DNA from: CBDDKZ01 sp965230415
GTDB lineage: Bacteria > Bacteroidota > Bacteroidia > Cytophagales > JAAEPT01
Direction of reading: 5' to 3'
Assembly (NCBI GenBank): GCA_965230415.1
Contig: CBDDKZ010000005.1
Location: 1,550,001 to 1,614,000, forward strand
Length of the DNA: 64,000 nt
The translations under genes and the position numbers were made by a program. Shown one piece after another: positions 37,469 through 46,491 of this stretch (within the stretch, counting starts at the first letter, position 1; each line of letters opens with the position of its first letter). The notes beneath the pieces were generated by a model, which saw only the letters and a list, made by a program, of their open reading frames with translations, had not been told where the DNA came from and did not search any database.

Positions 37469-37888
37469 CTATTTTTTGGCTCGGTTTTTGATTCTGGATA
37501 GAATAGTATCAATCATTAATGTTCCACTGAAAAGAGCCATGAAGCAAAAAGGTAAAAAAACGGCCGCCATGAGCGTCTGCAAATAAATAAAGAGTGAAAA
37601 ATAGGAAGAGAAGAGTGATGCAAAAACTGTCACTACTCCTACTACTTTCCAAGTGTTTTTGTGCCGCGGTTTCATCCATGCCAAGAAAAGAGGGCCGGAA
37701 AAAATGGGTGTTAAAAAACACAGTATAACAATGATTGAATTTGCAACTACTAAACTAGCCACCGCCACTAGTGTATGAATAAGCAGAAAATGCTTTAACG
37801 GGGCTCTTAGTTTTGCATCTACACGCAACTTAAGAACAATGATTACAGCAAAAACGCAAATCGGTAATAGAAAAGTTACTCGTTCCAT
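37469..37888 (-). CDS. Hypothetical four-helix membrane protein
   Basis: A 139-residue protein that I do not recognise. It has four hydrophobic segments (FLLPICVFAVIIVLKL, FLLIHTLVAVASLVV, VVGVVTVFASLFSSYFSLFI and LMAAVFLPFCFMALFSG) and ends in a basic tail (RIKNRAKK), suggesting a cytoplasmic C terminus. It is divergent from the TPR gene, whose start lies 64 bases away. It could be co-transcribed with the DUF900 hydrolase gene 69 bases downstream. Confidence 0.65.
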   Translation of the reverse strand: MERVTFLLPICVFAVIIVLKLRVDAKLRAPLKHFLLIHTLVAVASLVVANSIIVILCFLTPIFSGPLFLAWMKPRHKNTWKVVGVVTVFASLFSSYFSLFIYLQTLMAAVFLPFCFMALFSGTLMIDTILSRIKNRAKK

Positions 37889-37952
37889 ATTAGATTTGAA
37901 AGATTTTGTAATTTTGATTACGCAAGCTAAAAGAAAACATAATAACCGTTTT

Positions 37953-39053
37953 ATGAAAGCTTATTTGAAGTATATCGTATCAATATTTTATTTACTCATT
38001 CTTAACATGTCCATTCATGCTCAGGTGAGTTCGCTCGAAAATGCAATTAAGCAATTTGAATTGGGTAAACTGCTGGCCGCCAAAACAAGTATAGACAGCT
38101 ACCTCAACAACGGAACAAACAGGAACAATATAAAAGCATTGTATTATAAAGGTTTAATCTACGAAGACCTCTTCCATAGTGAGCTCAGTCTACCTGCCAA
38201 AAGTACATTACTTACACAATCGGCAATGGCCTATCATAATGCCTATGTTTCCAATGAGGTATTCTCACAGCGCAAAAGCCTCAATGAAAAGCATCAATTT
38301 ATCAGAGATCCCTTATTTGCACAGGCTGTGAAGAATTATAGTGCACAAAAGTACCAGGTGGCTTTGGAGCAATTCGAAACTTGTATGCTTGTAAAACAAG
38401 ACCGAAATGAAATTGACACTATATGTATTTTTAATGCGGCCATTTGCCACCAGGTTTTAGGAAATATGGCACGTTCTATCGAGTTGTACGAAAAGTGCAA
38501 AGCCTTAAAGTATCAGGAAGAAGTTGCTTCAGAAGTACTTATCACATTATACCAGGAGACTAATCAATATGATAAAGCGCTTAGTCTGCTGAACAGTGCT
38601 TTGGCCAAGCATCCGGAAAATATAGACCTCATTGCTGCCGCTATTAACATTTACCTTTACAACAGCGATTTTGACAATGCCCTCACTTATTTAAACAAAG
38701 CACTGGCGCGTTATCCAAATCGTATCGACCTTTTATTGGCCCGGGCCTCCACACATCAGAATTTAAGTAATTACCTTATTAGCATCGCGGATTATCAAAC
38801 GATTCTTGAAATTGCTCCTAATCATCCTCAAGGGAATTTATACCTTGGAACATTACTCTTTCAAATGGGGGTGAATTATTTACGCGAAGCGCAACCAGGT
38901 AACGACGATGCTACTAACAATCAGCTAAATCAGAAAGGTAAAAGCTACATGCAAAGGGCTAAACCTTACCTTGAACAAGCTCAACAACTCATACCTGCCA
39001 ATGGTGATATACCCAAATACCTGATTGAAATAGATAAGGTGCTTAAACAATAG
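37953..39053 (+). CDS. Exported TPR protein
   Basis: A 366-residue protein. I place the start at ATG 37953 because MKAYLKYIVSIFYLLILNMS begins a signal peptide ending at about IHAQ; the frame is open upstream to 37839, but that part overlaps the divergent gene. The body is built of tetratricopeptide repeats, for example YKGLIYEDLF, AAICHQVLGNMARSIELYEK, LYQETNQYDKALSLLNSAL and NYLISIADYQTILEIAPNHP. It should sit in the periplasm or outer membrane as a scaffold. No catalytic domain is attached and the partner is unknown. Confidence 0.85.
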   Translation: MKAYLKYIVSIFYLLILNMSIHAQVSSLENAIKQFELGKLLAAKTSIDSYLNNGTNRNNIKALYYKGLIYEDLFHSELSLPAKSTLLTQSAMAYHNAYVSNEVFSQRKSLNEKHQFIRDPLFAQAVKNYSAQKYQVALEQFETCMLVKQDRNEIDTICIFNAAICHQVLGNMARSIELYEKCKALKYQEEVASEVLITLYQETNQYDKALSLLNSALAKHPENIDLIAAAINIYLYNSDFDNALTYLNKALARYPNRIDLLLARASTHQNLSNYLISIADYQTILEIAPNHPQGNLYLGTLLFQMGVNYLREAQPGNDDATNNQLNQKGKSYMQRAKPYLEQAQQLIPANGDIPKYLIEIDKVLKQ

Positions 39054-39288
39054 CGGGCTTCCATTTGCAGGCTCTAAACATAAGGTATATTATCGTTGTG
39101 ACTTCCATTGTTGCAAAAATTATATACGATGGTGGCGTTCCCATTGACGTAAAGGCCGGAACAACTACCCTCAAAATCGATAAAGGGACTGCAATAAAAT
39201 GAAGTATTCTGTTCCAGGTATTGTATCAAACTGGCGTTTAATTTAGTTTTATAAAATTCACTTCAGTTAATTTTATCCTTTGCCAACG

Positions 39289-40407
39289 TTAATCTCGCTT
39301 CAGGTGTTCCATCATAAGTTTGGCAAAAAGCGCTGATACATGCCTTTTTGCCTCTTCAACAGATTTTGCGACCATTGACAAACTTAAGGTCTTTATATTA
39401 TTTACCGCAAGTGAACTTTGTGGAATATCATCGATCTGCCCCGCTATCACCAGAACTGGTTTATTGTAACGTGCTGCAAGAGCAATGACTCCTGAAATTG
39501 CTTTCCCATTTAAAGACTGTGTATCAAAACAGCCTTCACCGGTGACTACCAAATCGCTTTTTTCTATTCGTTCCTCCAGACCAATGAGTTCTGCTACCTT
39601 GCTAATCCCGGATACCAGTTTTGCGTTCAGGAAATACATGCAACCGGTGCCCATACCTCCTGCAGCACCCGCACCCGGAACGATCGTATGATCTTTGCCA
39701 AAGGTCCCTATCAACAACTCTTTGAATTGCATCATATTTTCCTCTAACAACAGTACATCATCTGCGGAGGCTCCTTTCTGTGGCCCATAAACATATGATG
39801 CTCCCTGCGTACCCAACAGTTCATTTTTTACATCGCATAATACATCTACATACATGTCATGTAAACCAGTGATTGTATGATCGCAGTCAATCGTAGTAAT
39901 GCGTCCTAAATTACCTCCGCAAGGTTCAATTGCTTTTCCGTATTTATCAAGAAATCGATAACCCAGGGCCTGAGCCATTCCGGCACCACAATCGTTTGTT
40001 GCGCTACCCCCTATCCCAAGGTTTACATGACGCAAGCCATTTTCCACCATATGACGAAGAACCAGCCCCGTTCCAATAGAGGATGTTCTAAGTGGTAATC
40101 TTTCATGTAATTTAAGTAACTCCAGACCTGAAGCAGCTGCCATTTCAAAAATTGCCTGTTTATCGAACATAGCGTACTGACATTCAATGGATCTTAATAA
40201 TGGATCCATGGACCTGCATTTAACGCGTTCGCAATCATTGACTTCATTGATAACCTGCATAGTTCCTTCACCTCCATCGGCCAGGGGACATTGTGAAAGC
40301 GTCAAATCATCATCAATCCACCTATTCATTAAGGTGGCAACCTCTCTGCATAAATCGACAGATGATATGCAATCTTTAAATGAGTCGGGACAAAGCAGAA
40401 CATGCAT
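39289..40407 (-). CDS. Glycerate kinase (type I, GarK/GlxK-like)
   Basis: A 372-residue kinase that phosphorylates D-glycerate, normally giving 2-phosphoglycerate in this family. Characteristic parts are LLCPDSFKDCISS at the N terminus, CPLADGGEGT (about residue 43), the glycine-rich LGIGGSATNDCGAGMAQALG and VTGEGCFDTQSLNGKAI. The length matches GarK/GlxK enzymes. The choice of gene symbol between garK and glxK cannot be made. No glyoxylate or glucarate genes are adjacent; it links glycerate from serine or photorespiratory-type salvage to glycolysis. The gene stands alone, leftward. Confidence 0.94.
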   Translation of the reverse strand: MHVLLCPDSFKDCISSVDLCREVATLMNRWIDDDLTLSQCPLADGGEGTMQVINEVNDCERVKCRSMDPLLRSIECQYAMFDKQAIFEMAAASGLELLKLHERLPLRTSSIGTGLVLRHMVENGLRHVNLGIGGSATNDCGAGMAQALGYRFLDKYGKAIEPCGGNLGRITTIDCDHTITGLHDMYVDVLCDVKNELLGTQGASYVYGPQKGASADDVLLLEENMMQFKELLIGTFGKDHTIVPGAGAAGGMGTGCMYFLNAKLVSGISKVAELIGLEERIEKSDLVVTGEGCFDTQSLNGKAISGVIALAARYNKPVLVIAGQIDDIPQSSLAVNNIKTLSLSMVAKSVEEAKRHVSALFAKLMMEHLKRD

Positions 40408-40580
40408 AATTTAAAAAAGGCCAGGGGCCAGCTGTATAGATGACGCAACAATTATGACCTTATATAAAAGTGCTTTCAAAATTTCAAATGGTGTGTGTTC
40501 CTACATCTCTTACCATTATAGCCAACATGCGGACCAGAAATTCATGGTATTGAGCACAACATTCGGTCTATTATAAACTG

Positions 40581-43229
40581 CTATTCTTTGAAAAAGGTAT
40601 TGGTATATACTTTATCGTCTACTGATACCACAATGTGATAAAGCCCAGTTTCGAGGTTTTTTACATTGACGACCAGAATTGCATTTCTAACGTTAAAGTT
40701 GATAGAGGAAATATCCCCGATTTCGTTGTATACATTAACGTCTATATCTACACCTGGTGCTTCGAGCCGTACTTTTAATTCATCCTGAACAGGGTTCGGA
40801 TAAAATTTTACCGTATTACTATACCCGTTATCAAAATCTGTTAAAATGGTGTCGGTGTACAAAAATTGCTGGGGAATGAATTGCTGGGGCTGATCGACAA
40901 ACTCCCAAAGCAGCTTGCACTCCGACACAAACCTGAATTCATAATATTCAATCTCCAGATTGTATTTGGTACCACTTTCCATGTAGAAGTTTACAGGGTC
41001 TGCAATATTTAAACCATTTGAATAGCGCACATCGTCAATTAACAGTTGATCGCCTAAAGTAAGTCTGACACCGTCATCATATAACATCTTAATGGTATAG
41101 TCTCCAGTAATGGGTGCCAACAAACTCCCTTTCCATTTTATACTTACCGAATCGTAATTGGAAAACTTGTCGAGTGGTGATGCCCAATCCCAATGAAAAT
41201 CAATTTGTGGGTCAACGCGTGTAAATTCGGGGCTTCCTTCCAGAAAGGCATTGGCGTAATAAGCCCCTAAAAGTCCAGTACCTTCTCCTTGCACAAAAAT
41301 ACGGCGAAACTCAAATACTGCAGTATAAGACGGATTGTCACCAGCATTAAAATACAAAGGGTTTGCCATAGAGTTATGCTCCCAACCTACAAAGGCAAAC
41401 AAAGAATCGTTACGCACCTGAATTTCCGGAACATAAACGATACGTGTCAACCCGGTCACACTTCTCATTGTAACTGGAGCTGTTTTCCAAGATCCATCTA
41501 TAACCATTTGAAATGCACCTGGATATGTATTTAAATCCACTGTAGTTTTATTGGGAAAGAAATCAACATAACTTTCATTTTCGAGACCCTGTGAATCTGA
41601 AGCCTTCAAATATACCCTGTACCATACATTAGTATCCACTTCACCAATTCTGGCGGTTTCAAAACTAAACGTTTCACCGGCGTTAGTATAGGCTATACCG
41701 GGATGCGTATGTTCATCGTGGTGAAAATCCATTTTCCATTGATAGTTTTGAGGATCAATCAATCCATCTTCTGCATCCTGAATGGTTCCATTAAGCACTA
41801 TGGTTTGCCCAGCTGAGTAGTTGAAAGTATTCGGGGGATCTGTTTCTATAGTAATAGCGGGTCTGCTATTGGAAGTTATCTGCAAATATACGGTATCTGT
41901 CCATACGGTATCCAATGCATTATAAATGGCACAATAAACCGGGGCACCACTATCCGCAACCATCACATTTTGCATAAAGAACAGCTCTGAATCCTGCCCG
42001 CTTACTATTTCATGATTTTTGTACCATACATAACGCAGCGTATCATCTCCGACTACCTTTATGTCTATCGATAAATCTTCACCTTCACTCCTTATTTCGG
42101 TACTTGGTTGTTTTGAGATAAACGGACTGCCACTACCAGTGTATTCAACTTCCCAAAGTTCGCCTCTGGAAAATGACAGGTAATAAAGGATACCTTCGTC
42201 GTTGACATATAAATCGGTAATTTTGATGCCGCCTGTTAAAACCGTATCTGTAACTTCATATGTTTCCGGATCGAGTGCCTGAACTACTCCCGAGCAATAA
42301 TCTGAAAATAAAAATTTATTACTGAACGAAGGGGGGAAATTCTCGACAGGAGGGTCGTAAAACACGCCTCCAACAACCGCACATTTACCATTGGCATGTT
42401 CGTAATAATAAACGGGGTCCATGTAATTTTCCGGAGGCGTCTGATCGACCAGTGGCCCTTCAATAAGATCCCATCCATAATTTTTTCCCGGTAGAATTTC
42501 ATTAATTTCTTCCCAGGTACCTTCACCCACATCGCAAACCAAAATCTGATTGTTTGTGCTCAATATATCGAAGGTAAACGGGTTACGCAGCCCTTTGGCA
42601 TATAATGCCCTTGTATCACCTTCAAGTTCCTCATAAAAGGGATTATCTTCAGGTATTGTCCCGTCTTTATTAATTCTAATCATACCTCCAAGTACATTTT
42701 CAAAGTCCTGTGCATTTGGTCTTTTAGAACCGTCTCCTGTTGAAACGTAAATCTTCTCATCAGTGCCAAACCGGATACCACCGCCTTGATGTATGGTTCC
42801 TTCCAACTCGTTGAATTCATACAAAATTTCTTCGCTCAACGGAATTGCTGCATTGCCATTTGCAGTAAAGCGGCTCAATCGATTAAATTTTGTATGTATT
42901 ACTGTATAATAAACATATACATAACCATTGACTTCAAAATCCGGGTCAAGAGCCATATGCCCCAAACCACGTTCACCACCTGTTTCAACATCAACATGAA
43001 GAAAGGGCTCTTCCAATAAAATATCATTTTCGATAATCCGTAGATCACCTGCTTTCTCTGTAACAAAAATACGCCCATCGGGTGCAATAGCCATTGAAGT
43101 AGGTTCATCCAATTGGTCCGAGACAAGTCTTTCAACGAAACCTTCGTGCAGGGTCTGCGCACTGGTCAAAGAAATAAGAGTGGTAAAAAGTAATGTCAGG
43201 CCGAATTGGTAATAGTAAAATTTTTTCAT
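40581..43229 (-). CDS. Secreted glucose/sorbosone dehydrogenase-like protein with PA14 and T9SS domains
   Basis: An 882-residue exported protein. After a signal peptide (TLLFTTLISLTSAQ), residues of about 28-365 form the six-bladed beta-propeller of soluble PQQ-type aldose dehydrogenases: PTSMAIAPDGRIFVTEK, ERGLGHMALDPDF and TIHQGGGIRFG, with His147 at the place of the catalytic base in soluble glucose dehydrogenase. An Ig-like region follows, then a PA14 domain (LLGAYYANAFLEG to YTIKMLYDDGVRLTLG, about residues 650-780), commonly sugar-binding, and a type A T9SS sorting domain (VKFYPNPVQDELKV). It probably oxidises sugars at the cell surface; cofactor and substrate are inferred from family. 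Confidence 0.9.
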   Translation of the reverse strand: MKKFYYYQFGLTLLFTTLISLTSAQTLHEGFVERLVSDQLDEPTSMAIAPDGRIFVTEKAGDLRIIENDILLEEPFLHVDVETGGERGLGHMALDPDFEVNGYVYVYYTVIHTKFNRLSRFTANGNAAIPLSEEILYEFNELEGTIHQGGGIRFGTDEKIYVSTGDGSKRPNAQDFENVLGGMIRINKDGTIPEDNPFYEELEGDTRALYAKGLRNPFTFDILSTNNQILVCDVGEGTWEEINEILPGKNYGWDLIEGPLVDQTPPENYMDPVYYYEHANGKCAVVGGVFYDPPVENFPPSFSNKFLFSDYCSGVVQALDPETYEVTDTVLTGGIKITDLYVNDEGILYYLSFSRGELWEVEYTGSGSPFISKQPSTEIRSEGEDLSIDIKVVGDDTLRYVWYKNHEIVSGQDSELFFMQNVMVADSGAPVYCAIYNALDTVWTDTVYLQITSNSRPAITIETDPPNTFNYSAGQTIVLNGTIQDAEDGLIDPQNYQWKMDFHHDEHTHPGIAYTNAGETFSFETARIGEVDTNVWYRVYLKASDSQGLENESYVDFFPNKTTVDLNTYPGAFQMVIDGSWKTAPVTMRSVTGLTRIVYVPEIQVRNDSLFAFVGWEHNSMANPLYFNAGDNPSYTAVFEFRRIFVQGEGTGLLGAYYANAFLEGSPEFTRVDPQIDFHWDWASPLDKFSNYDSVSIKWKGSLLAPITGDYTIKMLYDDGVRLTLGDQLLIDDVRYSNGLNIADPVNFYMESGTKYNLEIEYYEFRFVSECKLLWEFVDQPQQFIPQQFLYTDTILTDFDNGYSNTVKFYPNPVQDELKVRLEAPGVDIDVNVYNEIGDISSINFNVRNAILVVNVKNLETGLYHIVVSVDDKVYTNTFFKE

Positions 43230-43534
43230 GTTATTATAATTTATTGAAAAGAAGCAGATGGAATTCCAATCTCGTATTCAATAGCACAAAACCAAATATA
43301 CCATATTTTGCCCATTAAGCGAAGTATAAGTTTGTTAGAGTCTCAATGATTTGTGTCAGCCAATGGTAGTAAATAGCTTTTTACCCGGAATTAATTGAGT
43401 GCCAGACACATTATAATAGAGTTAGAGCGCGATATAACTATGAAGATCCATTTTTTACTAAAAAATTCATTCAAATCTTTGTGGATAACTAAAATTTTCG
43501 GATATTTGCGGTCCGGTTTTGAAAAAAGAACGTC
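43230..43534. other. 305-bp divergent region between the dehydrogenase gene and rpmB
   Basis: It holds the rpmB promoter at its right end. The rest is AT-rich, with no gene and no clear promoter for the leftward dehydrogenase gene. Confidence 0.5.
43478..43508 (+). promoter_or_regulatory. Promoter of the rpmB-rpmG-DUF4295 operon
   Basis: TTTG (43478-43481) is followed after exactly 19 bases by GATATTTG (43501-43508), matching TAnnTTTG at five of the six fixed positions. The rpmB ATG is 26 bases further on, the same spacing as at glyA. Confidence 0.7.
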
Positions 43535-43774
43535 ATGTCAAGAGTTTGTCAAATAACAGGGAAGCGTCCACGTGTTGGAAATAATGTCTCTCACGCAAAT
43601 AATAAAACAAAGCGCAGATTTCTGCCTAACTTACACAAGAAGCGTTTTTATATCCCAAGTGAGGATAAATGGATAACGCTTAAAGTGTCTACTACTGCTT
43701 TAAGAACCATTAACAAAAACGGTATCGAAGCGGTATTACAAAAAGCAAAATCGCAAGGTAACGTTCTATACTAA
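43535..43774 (+). CDS. rpmB: 50S ribosomal protein L28
   Basis: A 79-residue L28 protein of the large ribosomal subunit. It begins SRVCQITGKRPRVGNNVSHA, the family signature, followed by NNKTKRRFLPNLHKKRF. It is the first gene of a conserved Bacteroidota cluster with rpmG, a DUF4295 gene and ftsY, and has a good promoter upstream. Confidence 0.98.
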   Translation: MSRVCQITGKRPRVGNNVSHANNKTKRRFLPNLHKKRFYIPSEDKWITLKVSTTALRTINKNGIEAVLQKAKSQGNVLY

Positions 43775-43789
43775 TAAAGAGAAAGAGCA

Positions 43790-43972
43790 ATGGCTAAGAA
43801 AGGGAACAGAGTTCAGGTAATTTTAGAGTGTACCGAACATAAGAACAGCGGTATGCCAGGAACGTCGCGCTATATTACTACGAAAAATCGTAAGAATACA
43901 ACGGAAAGGATTGAATTGAAGAAATACAATCCAATTCTAAAAAAATATACTATTCACAAAGAAATTAAGTAA
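43790..43972 (+). CDS. rpmG: 50S ribosomal protein L33
   Basis: A 60-residue L33 protein (KGNRVQVILECTEHKN, then TSRYITTKNRKNTTERIELK). Only one cysteine is present, so it is the zinc-free type that lacks the CxxC pairs. It lies 15 bases after rpmB and 2 bases before the DUF4295 gene. Confidence 0.97.
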   Translation: MAKKGNRVQVILECTEHKNSGMPGTSRYITTKNRKNTTERIELKKYNPILKKYTIHKEIK

Positions 43973-43974
43973 CC

Positions 43975-44130
43975 ATGGCTAAGAAATCAGTTGCAACGTT
44001 ACAAACAGGTGCTGGAAAGAACTTTTCAAAAGTTATTAGAACAGTACGTTCAGAAAAAACTGGTGCTTACATCTTCAAAGAAGAGATTGTACCAAACGAC
44101 AAGGTTAAGGAAACTCTTGCTCAGAAATAA
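43975..44130 (+). CDS. DUF4295 small basic protein
   Basis: A 51-residue basic protein (MAKKSVATLQTGAGKNFSKV to DKVKETLAQK) that belongs to DUF4295, a family known from Bacteroidota in just this place between rpmG and ftsY. It is short enough to be missed by gene callers. Size, charge and location suggest a ribosome-associated protein, which is inference. It starts 2 bases after the rpmG stop. Confidence 0.9.
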   Translation: MAKKSVATLQTGAGKNFSKVIRTVRSEKTGAYIFKEEIVPNDKVKETLAQK

Positions 44131-44156
44131 GCAAGCCCTACCCGTATAATATTGTT

Positions 44157-44181
44157 TAAAAGTCCCTTGTTGGGACTTTTT
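44157..44181 (+). terminator. Terminator between DUF4295 gene and ftsY
   Basis: AAAAGTCCC and GGGACTTTT form a 9-bp stem with a TTGTT loop and a T-rich right side, 26 bases after the DUF4295 stop and 24 bases before ftsY. It should end or attenuate the ribosomal transcript before ftsY. Confidence 0.8.
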
Positions 44182-44205
44182 GTGTTTAATTAAAAATGGG
44201 TCTAT

Positions 44206-45171
44206 ATGGCGCTTTTCGGACTATTTTCCAAGAAAAAGAAAGACTCGCTTGATAAGGGATTGGAGAAATCCAACCAAAATTTTTTTACCAAGCTGAGCAA
44301 AGCAATAATTGGCAAGTCCAGAGTAGATGAAGAGGTACTGGATGAACTGGAAGAGATACTCATCACCTCAGATGTTGGTGTTGACACCACCGTAAAGATA
44401 ATCGAGCGTATAGAAGAACGGGTAGCCCAGGATAAATATTCAAATCCTCAGGAGTTGGATCTTTTACTCCGGGATGAGATTACGCAGGTTCTGGCAGAAA
44501 ACAATACGGTCGATTATGATACTTTTACTTTTCCGGAAAGGGACCGACCTTATATCATCATGGTAGTAGGAGTTAACGGTGTTGGAAAAACCACAACAAT
44601 TGGCAAGTTGGCTCATCAGTTTAAGTCTGCCGGAAAAAAGGTGGTTTTAGGTGCAGCAGATACTTTCCGGGCCGCAGCAGTAGATCAGCTTATATTATGG
44701 GGCGAACGTGTAGGTGTACCAGTGGTATCGAGAGGTATGCATACAGACCCTTCTTCCGTAGCCTTTGATGCCGTAAAAGAAGCTGTAGATTCCAAATCCG
44801 ACGTATGTATTATCGACACTGCCGGTCGTTTGCACACGAAAGTAAATCTCATGAACGAGCTGTCGAAAATTAAGCGTGTTATCCAAAAGCACGTAGCAGA
44901 CGGACCCGATGAAGTGTTACTTGTTTTGGACGGAAGTACAGGCCAAAATGCCTTTGTACAGGCCACTGAATTCACAAAAGCGACGGAAGTAAGTTCACTC
45001 GCAATTACGAAACTCGATGGCACAGCCAAAGGCGGAGTGGTAATAGGCATATCCGATCAGTTTAAGATTCCTGTAAAATATATCGGTGTAGGCGAAGGAA
45101 TAGAAGACCTTCAGCTGTTTCACAAAAAAGAATTTGTAGATTCTTTGTTTAAACGAGGAGAAAGCGCCTAA
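44206..45171 (+). CDS. ftsY: Signal recognition particle receptor FtsY
   Basis: FtsY docks SRP-ribosome complexes at the inner membrane. The 321-residue protein has a very short basic N terminus (FGLFSKKKKDSLDKG), then the N domain and the GTPase G domain with GVNGVGKTTTIGKLAHQF (P-loop), DTFRAAAVDQL, DTAGR and TKLDGTAKGG. The long acidic A domain of E. coli FtsY is absent, as is usual in Bacteroidota. Its stop codon overlaps the rimO start by one base (TAATG), so the two are translationally coupled. Confidence 0.98.
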   Translation: MALFGLFSKKKKDSLDKGLEKSNQNFFTKLSKAIIGKSRVDEEVLDELEEILITSDVGVDTTVKIIERIEERVAQDKYSNPQELDLLLRDEITQVLAENNTVDYDTFTFPERDRPYIIMVVGVNGVGKTTTIGKLAHQFKSAGKKVVLGAADTFRAAAVDQLILWGERVGVPVVSRGMHTDPSSVAFDAVKEAVDSKSDVCIIDTAGRLHTKVNLMNELSKIKRVIQKHVADGPDEVLLVLDGSTGQNAFVQATEFTKATEVSSLAITKLDGTAKGGVVIGISDQFKIPVKYIGVGEGIEDLQLFHKKEFVDSLFKRGESA

Positions 45172-46484
45172 TGAAAACAAAAGGCCTTAAAAAAGACCGT
45201 GTAAATATTGTCACTTTAGGTTGTTCCAAAAATTTGGTTGATTCTGAAAATATTCTCACTCAACTAAAGGGAAATGACATTGATGCACAGCACGAGTCTG
45301 TACAAAACGACTCTAATATTATAATCGTTAACACGTGTGGCTTCATAGAAAATGCCAAACAGGAGTCTATAGATACCATTTTACGATATGCAGACGCAAA
45401 AGAAGACGGTCAGATTGAAAAATTGTACGTCACCGGATGTCTCTCTGAACGCTATAAACAAGAACTCAGCCAGGAAATAGCGAATGTTGATGCCTGGTTT
45501 GGCACACTGGAACTACCACTTCTTCTTAAGAAATTTAACGCCGACTATAAACATGAACTCGTAGGTGAGCGCCTTACAACTACACTCAACCATTACGCTT
45601 ACTTAAAAATTGCGGAAGGATGCGACCGCCCTTGCTCCTTTTGTGCCATTCCTCTTATGCGTGGAAAGCATGTATCGCAATCCATAGAAGATTTGGTAAA
45701 ACAAGCGGAATCTTTGGCTAGAAGGGGCACGAAAGAACTGATGCTTATTGCTCAGGATTTAACATATTACGGCATTGACTTATATGGCAAGCGTGAATTA
45801 GCAGAACTGTTACGGCGCCTTTCCGATGTTGATGGACTGGAGTGGATCAGGTTACATTATGCCTATCCCTCGGGATTCCCGATGGAAGTACTCGATGTGA
45901 TGGCTGAAAGAGCAAACATTTGTAACTACTTAGATATTCCCTTACAGCATGGTGCCAATAAGGTACTTAAAATGATGCGCAGGGGTATCACCCGGGAAAA
46001 AACAGAGCAGCTCATACATGATATTCGTTCAAAAGTTCCTGACATAGCGATAAGAACAACACTGATCGCAGGGCATCCTGGTGAAGAAGAAGCGGAATTT
46101 GAAGAGACCTACCGCTTTGTGGAGGATATGAAATTTGAACGCTTAGGAGTCTTTACTTATTCGCACGAAGAAAATACCCACTCCTTTTCTTTTGATGATC
46201 ACGTACCGGCAGATCTTAAAGAAGAACGTGCCGCAGCCATCATGAATTTGCAACAAGACATTGCCCTGGAGCATAATAGTAAGTTGATTGGTAAAAAGAT
46301 GAAAGTACTTTTTGATCGCAAGGAAGGGGAATATTTTATTGGCCGTACTCAATATGACTCACCAGAGGTAGATAATGAAGTTCTGGTATCAGCAAAAGAC
46401 CAGTATTTATCTATCGGGCAGTTTTATGATATTAATATCGTAGATGCCACCGATTTTGATTTGTACGGAAAGCTTGTTAATTAA
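45171..46484 (+). CDS. rimO: Ribosomal protein S12 methylthiotransferase RimO
   Basis: RimO is a radical-SAM enzyme that adds a methylthio group to an aspartate of ribosomal protein S12. The 437 residues show the N-terminal UPF0004 domain with three cluster cysteines (LGCSKNLVDSE, NTCGF, VTGCLSERY), the radical-SAM CxxxCxxC motif with Cys151, Cys155 and Cys158 (CDRPCSFC), and a C-terminal TRAM domain (VLFDRKEGEYFIGRTQYDSP). The start overlaps the ftsY stop by one base. Its end faces a convergent gene only 7 bases away. Confidence 0.97.
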   Translation: MKTKGLKKDRVNIVTLGCSKNLVDSENILTQLKGNDIDAQHESVQNDSNIIIVNTCGFIENAKQESIDTILRYADAKEDGQIEKLYVTGCLSERYKQELSQEIANVDAWFGTLELPLLLKKFNADYKHELVGERLTTTLNHYAYLKIAEGCDRPCSFCAIPLMRGKHVSQSIEDLVKQAESLARRGTKELMLIAQDLTYYGIDLYGKRELAELLRRLSDVDGLEWIRLHYAYPSGFPMEVLDVMAERANICNYLDIPLQHGANKVLKMMRRGITREKTEQLIHDIRSKVPDIAIRTTLIAGHPGEEEAEFEETYRFVEDMKFERLGVFTYSHEENTHSFSFDDHVPADLKEERAAAIMNLQQDIALEHNSKLIGKKMKVLFDRKEGEYFIGRTQYDSPEVDNEVLVSAKDQYLSIGQFYDINIVDATDFDLYGKLVN

Positions 46485-46491
46485 ATAGACC

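Noticed and set aside
39077..39262. A 62-codon stop-free minus-strand stretch (LIQYLEQNTSFYCSPFIDFE...) between the TPR gene and glycerate kinase.
   Set aside because: It reads like protein but has no start codon and no family I recognise; at this length in AT-rich DNA it can arise by chance. A homology search would settle whether it is a gene remnant.
40408..40440. GC-rich GGCC repeats followed by a T-run just before the glycerate kinase start, looking like a small terminator or attenuator.
   Set aside because: The stem is only 4 bp long, too weak to call.
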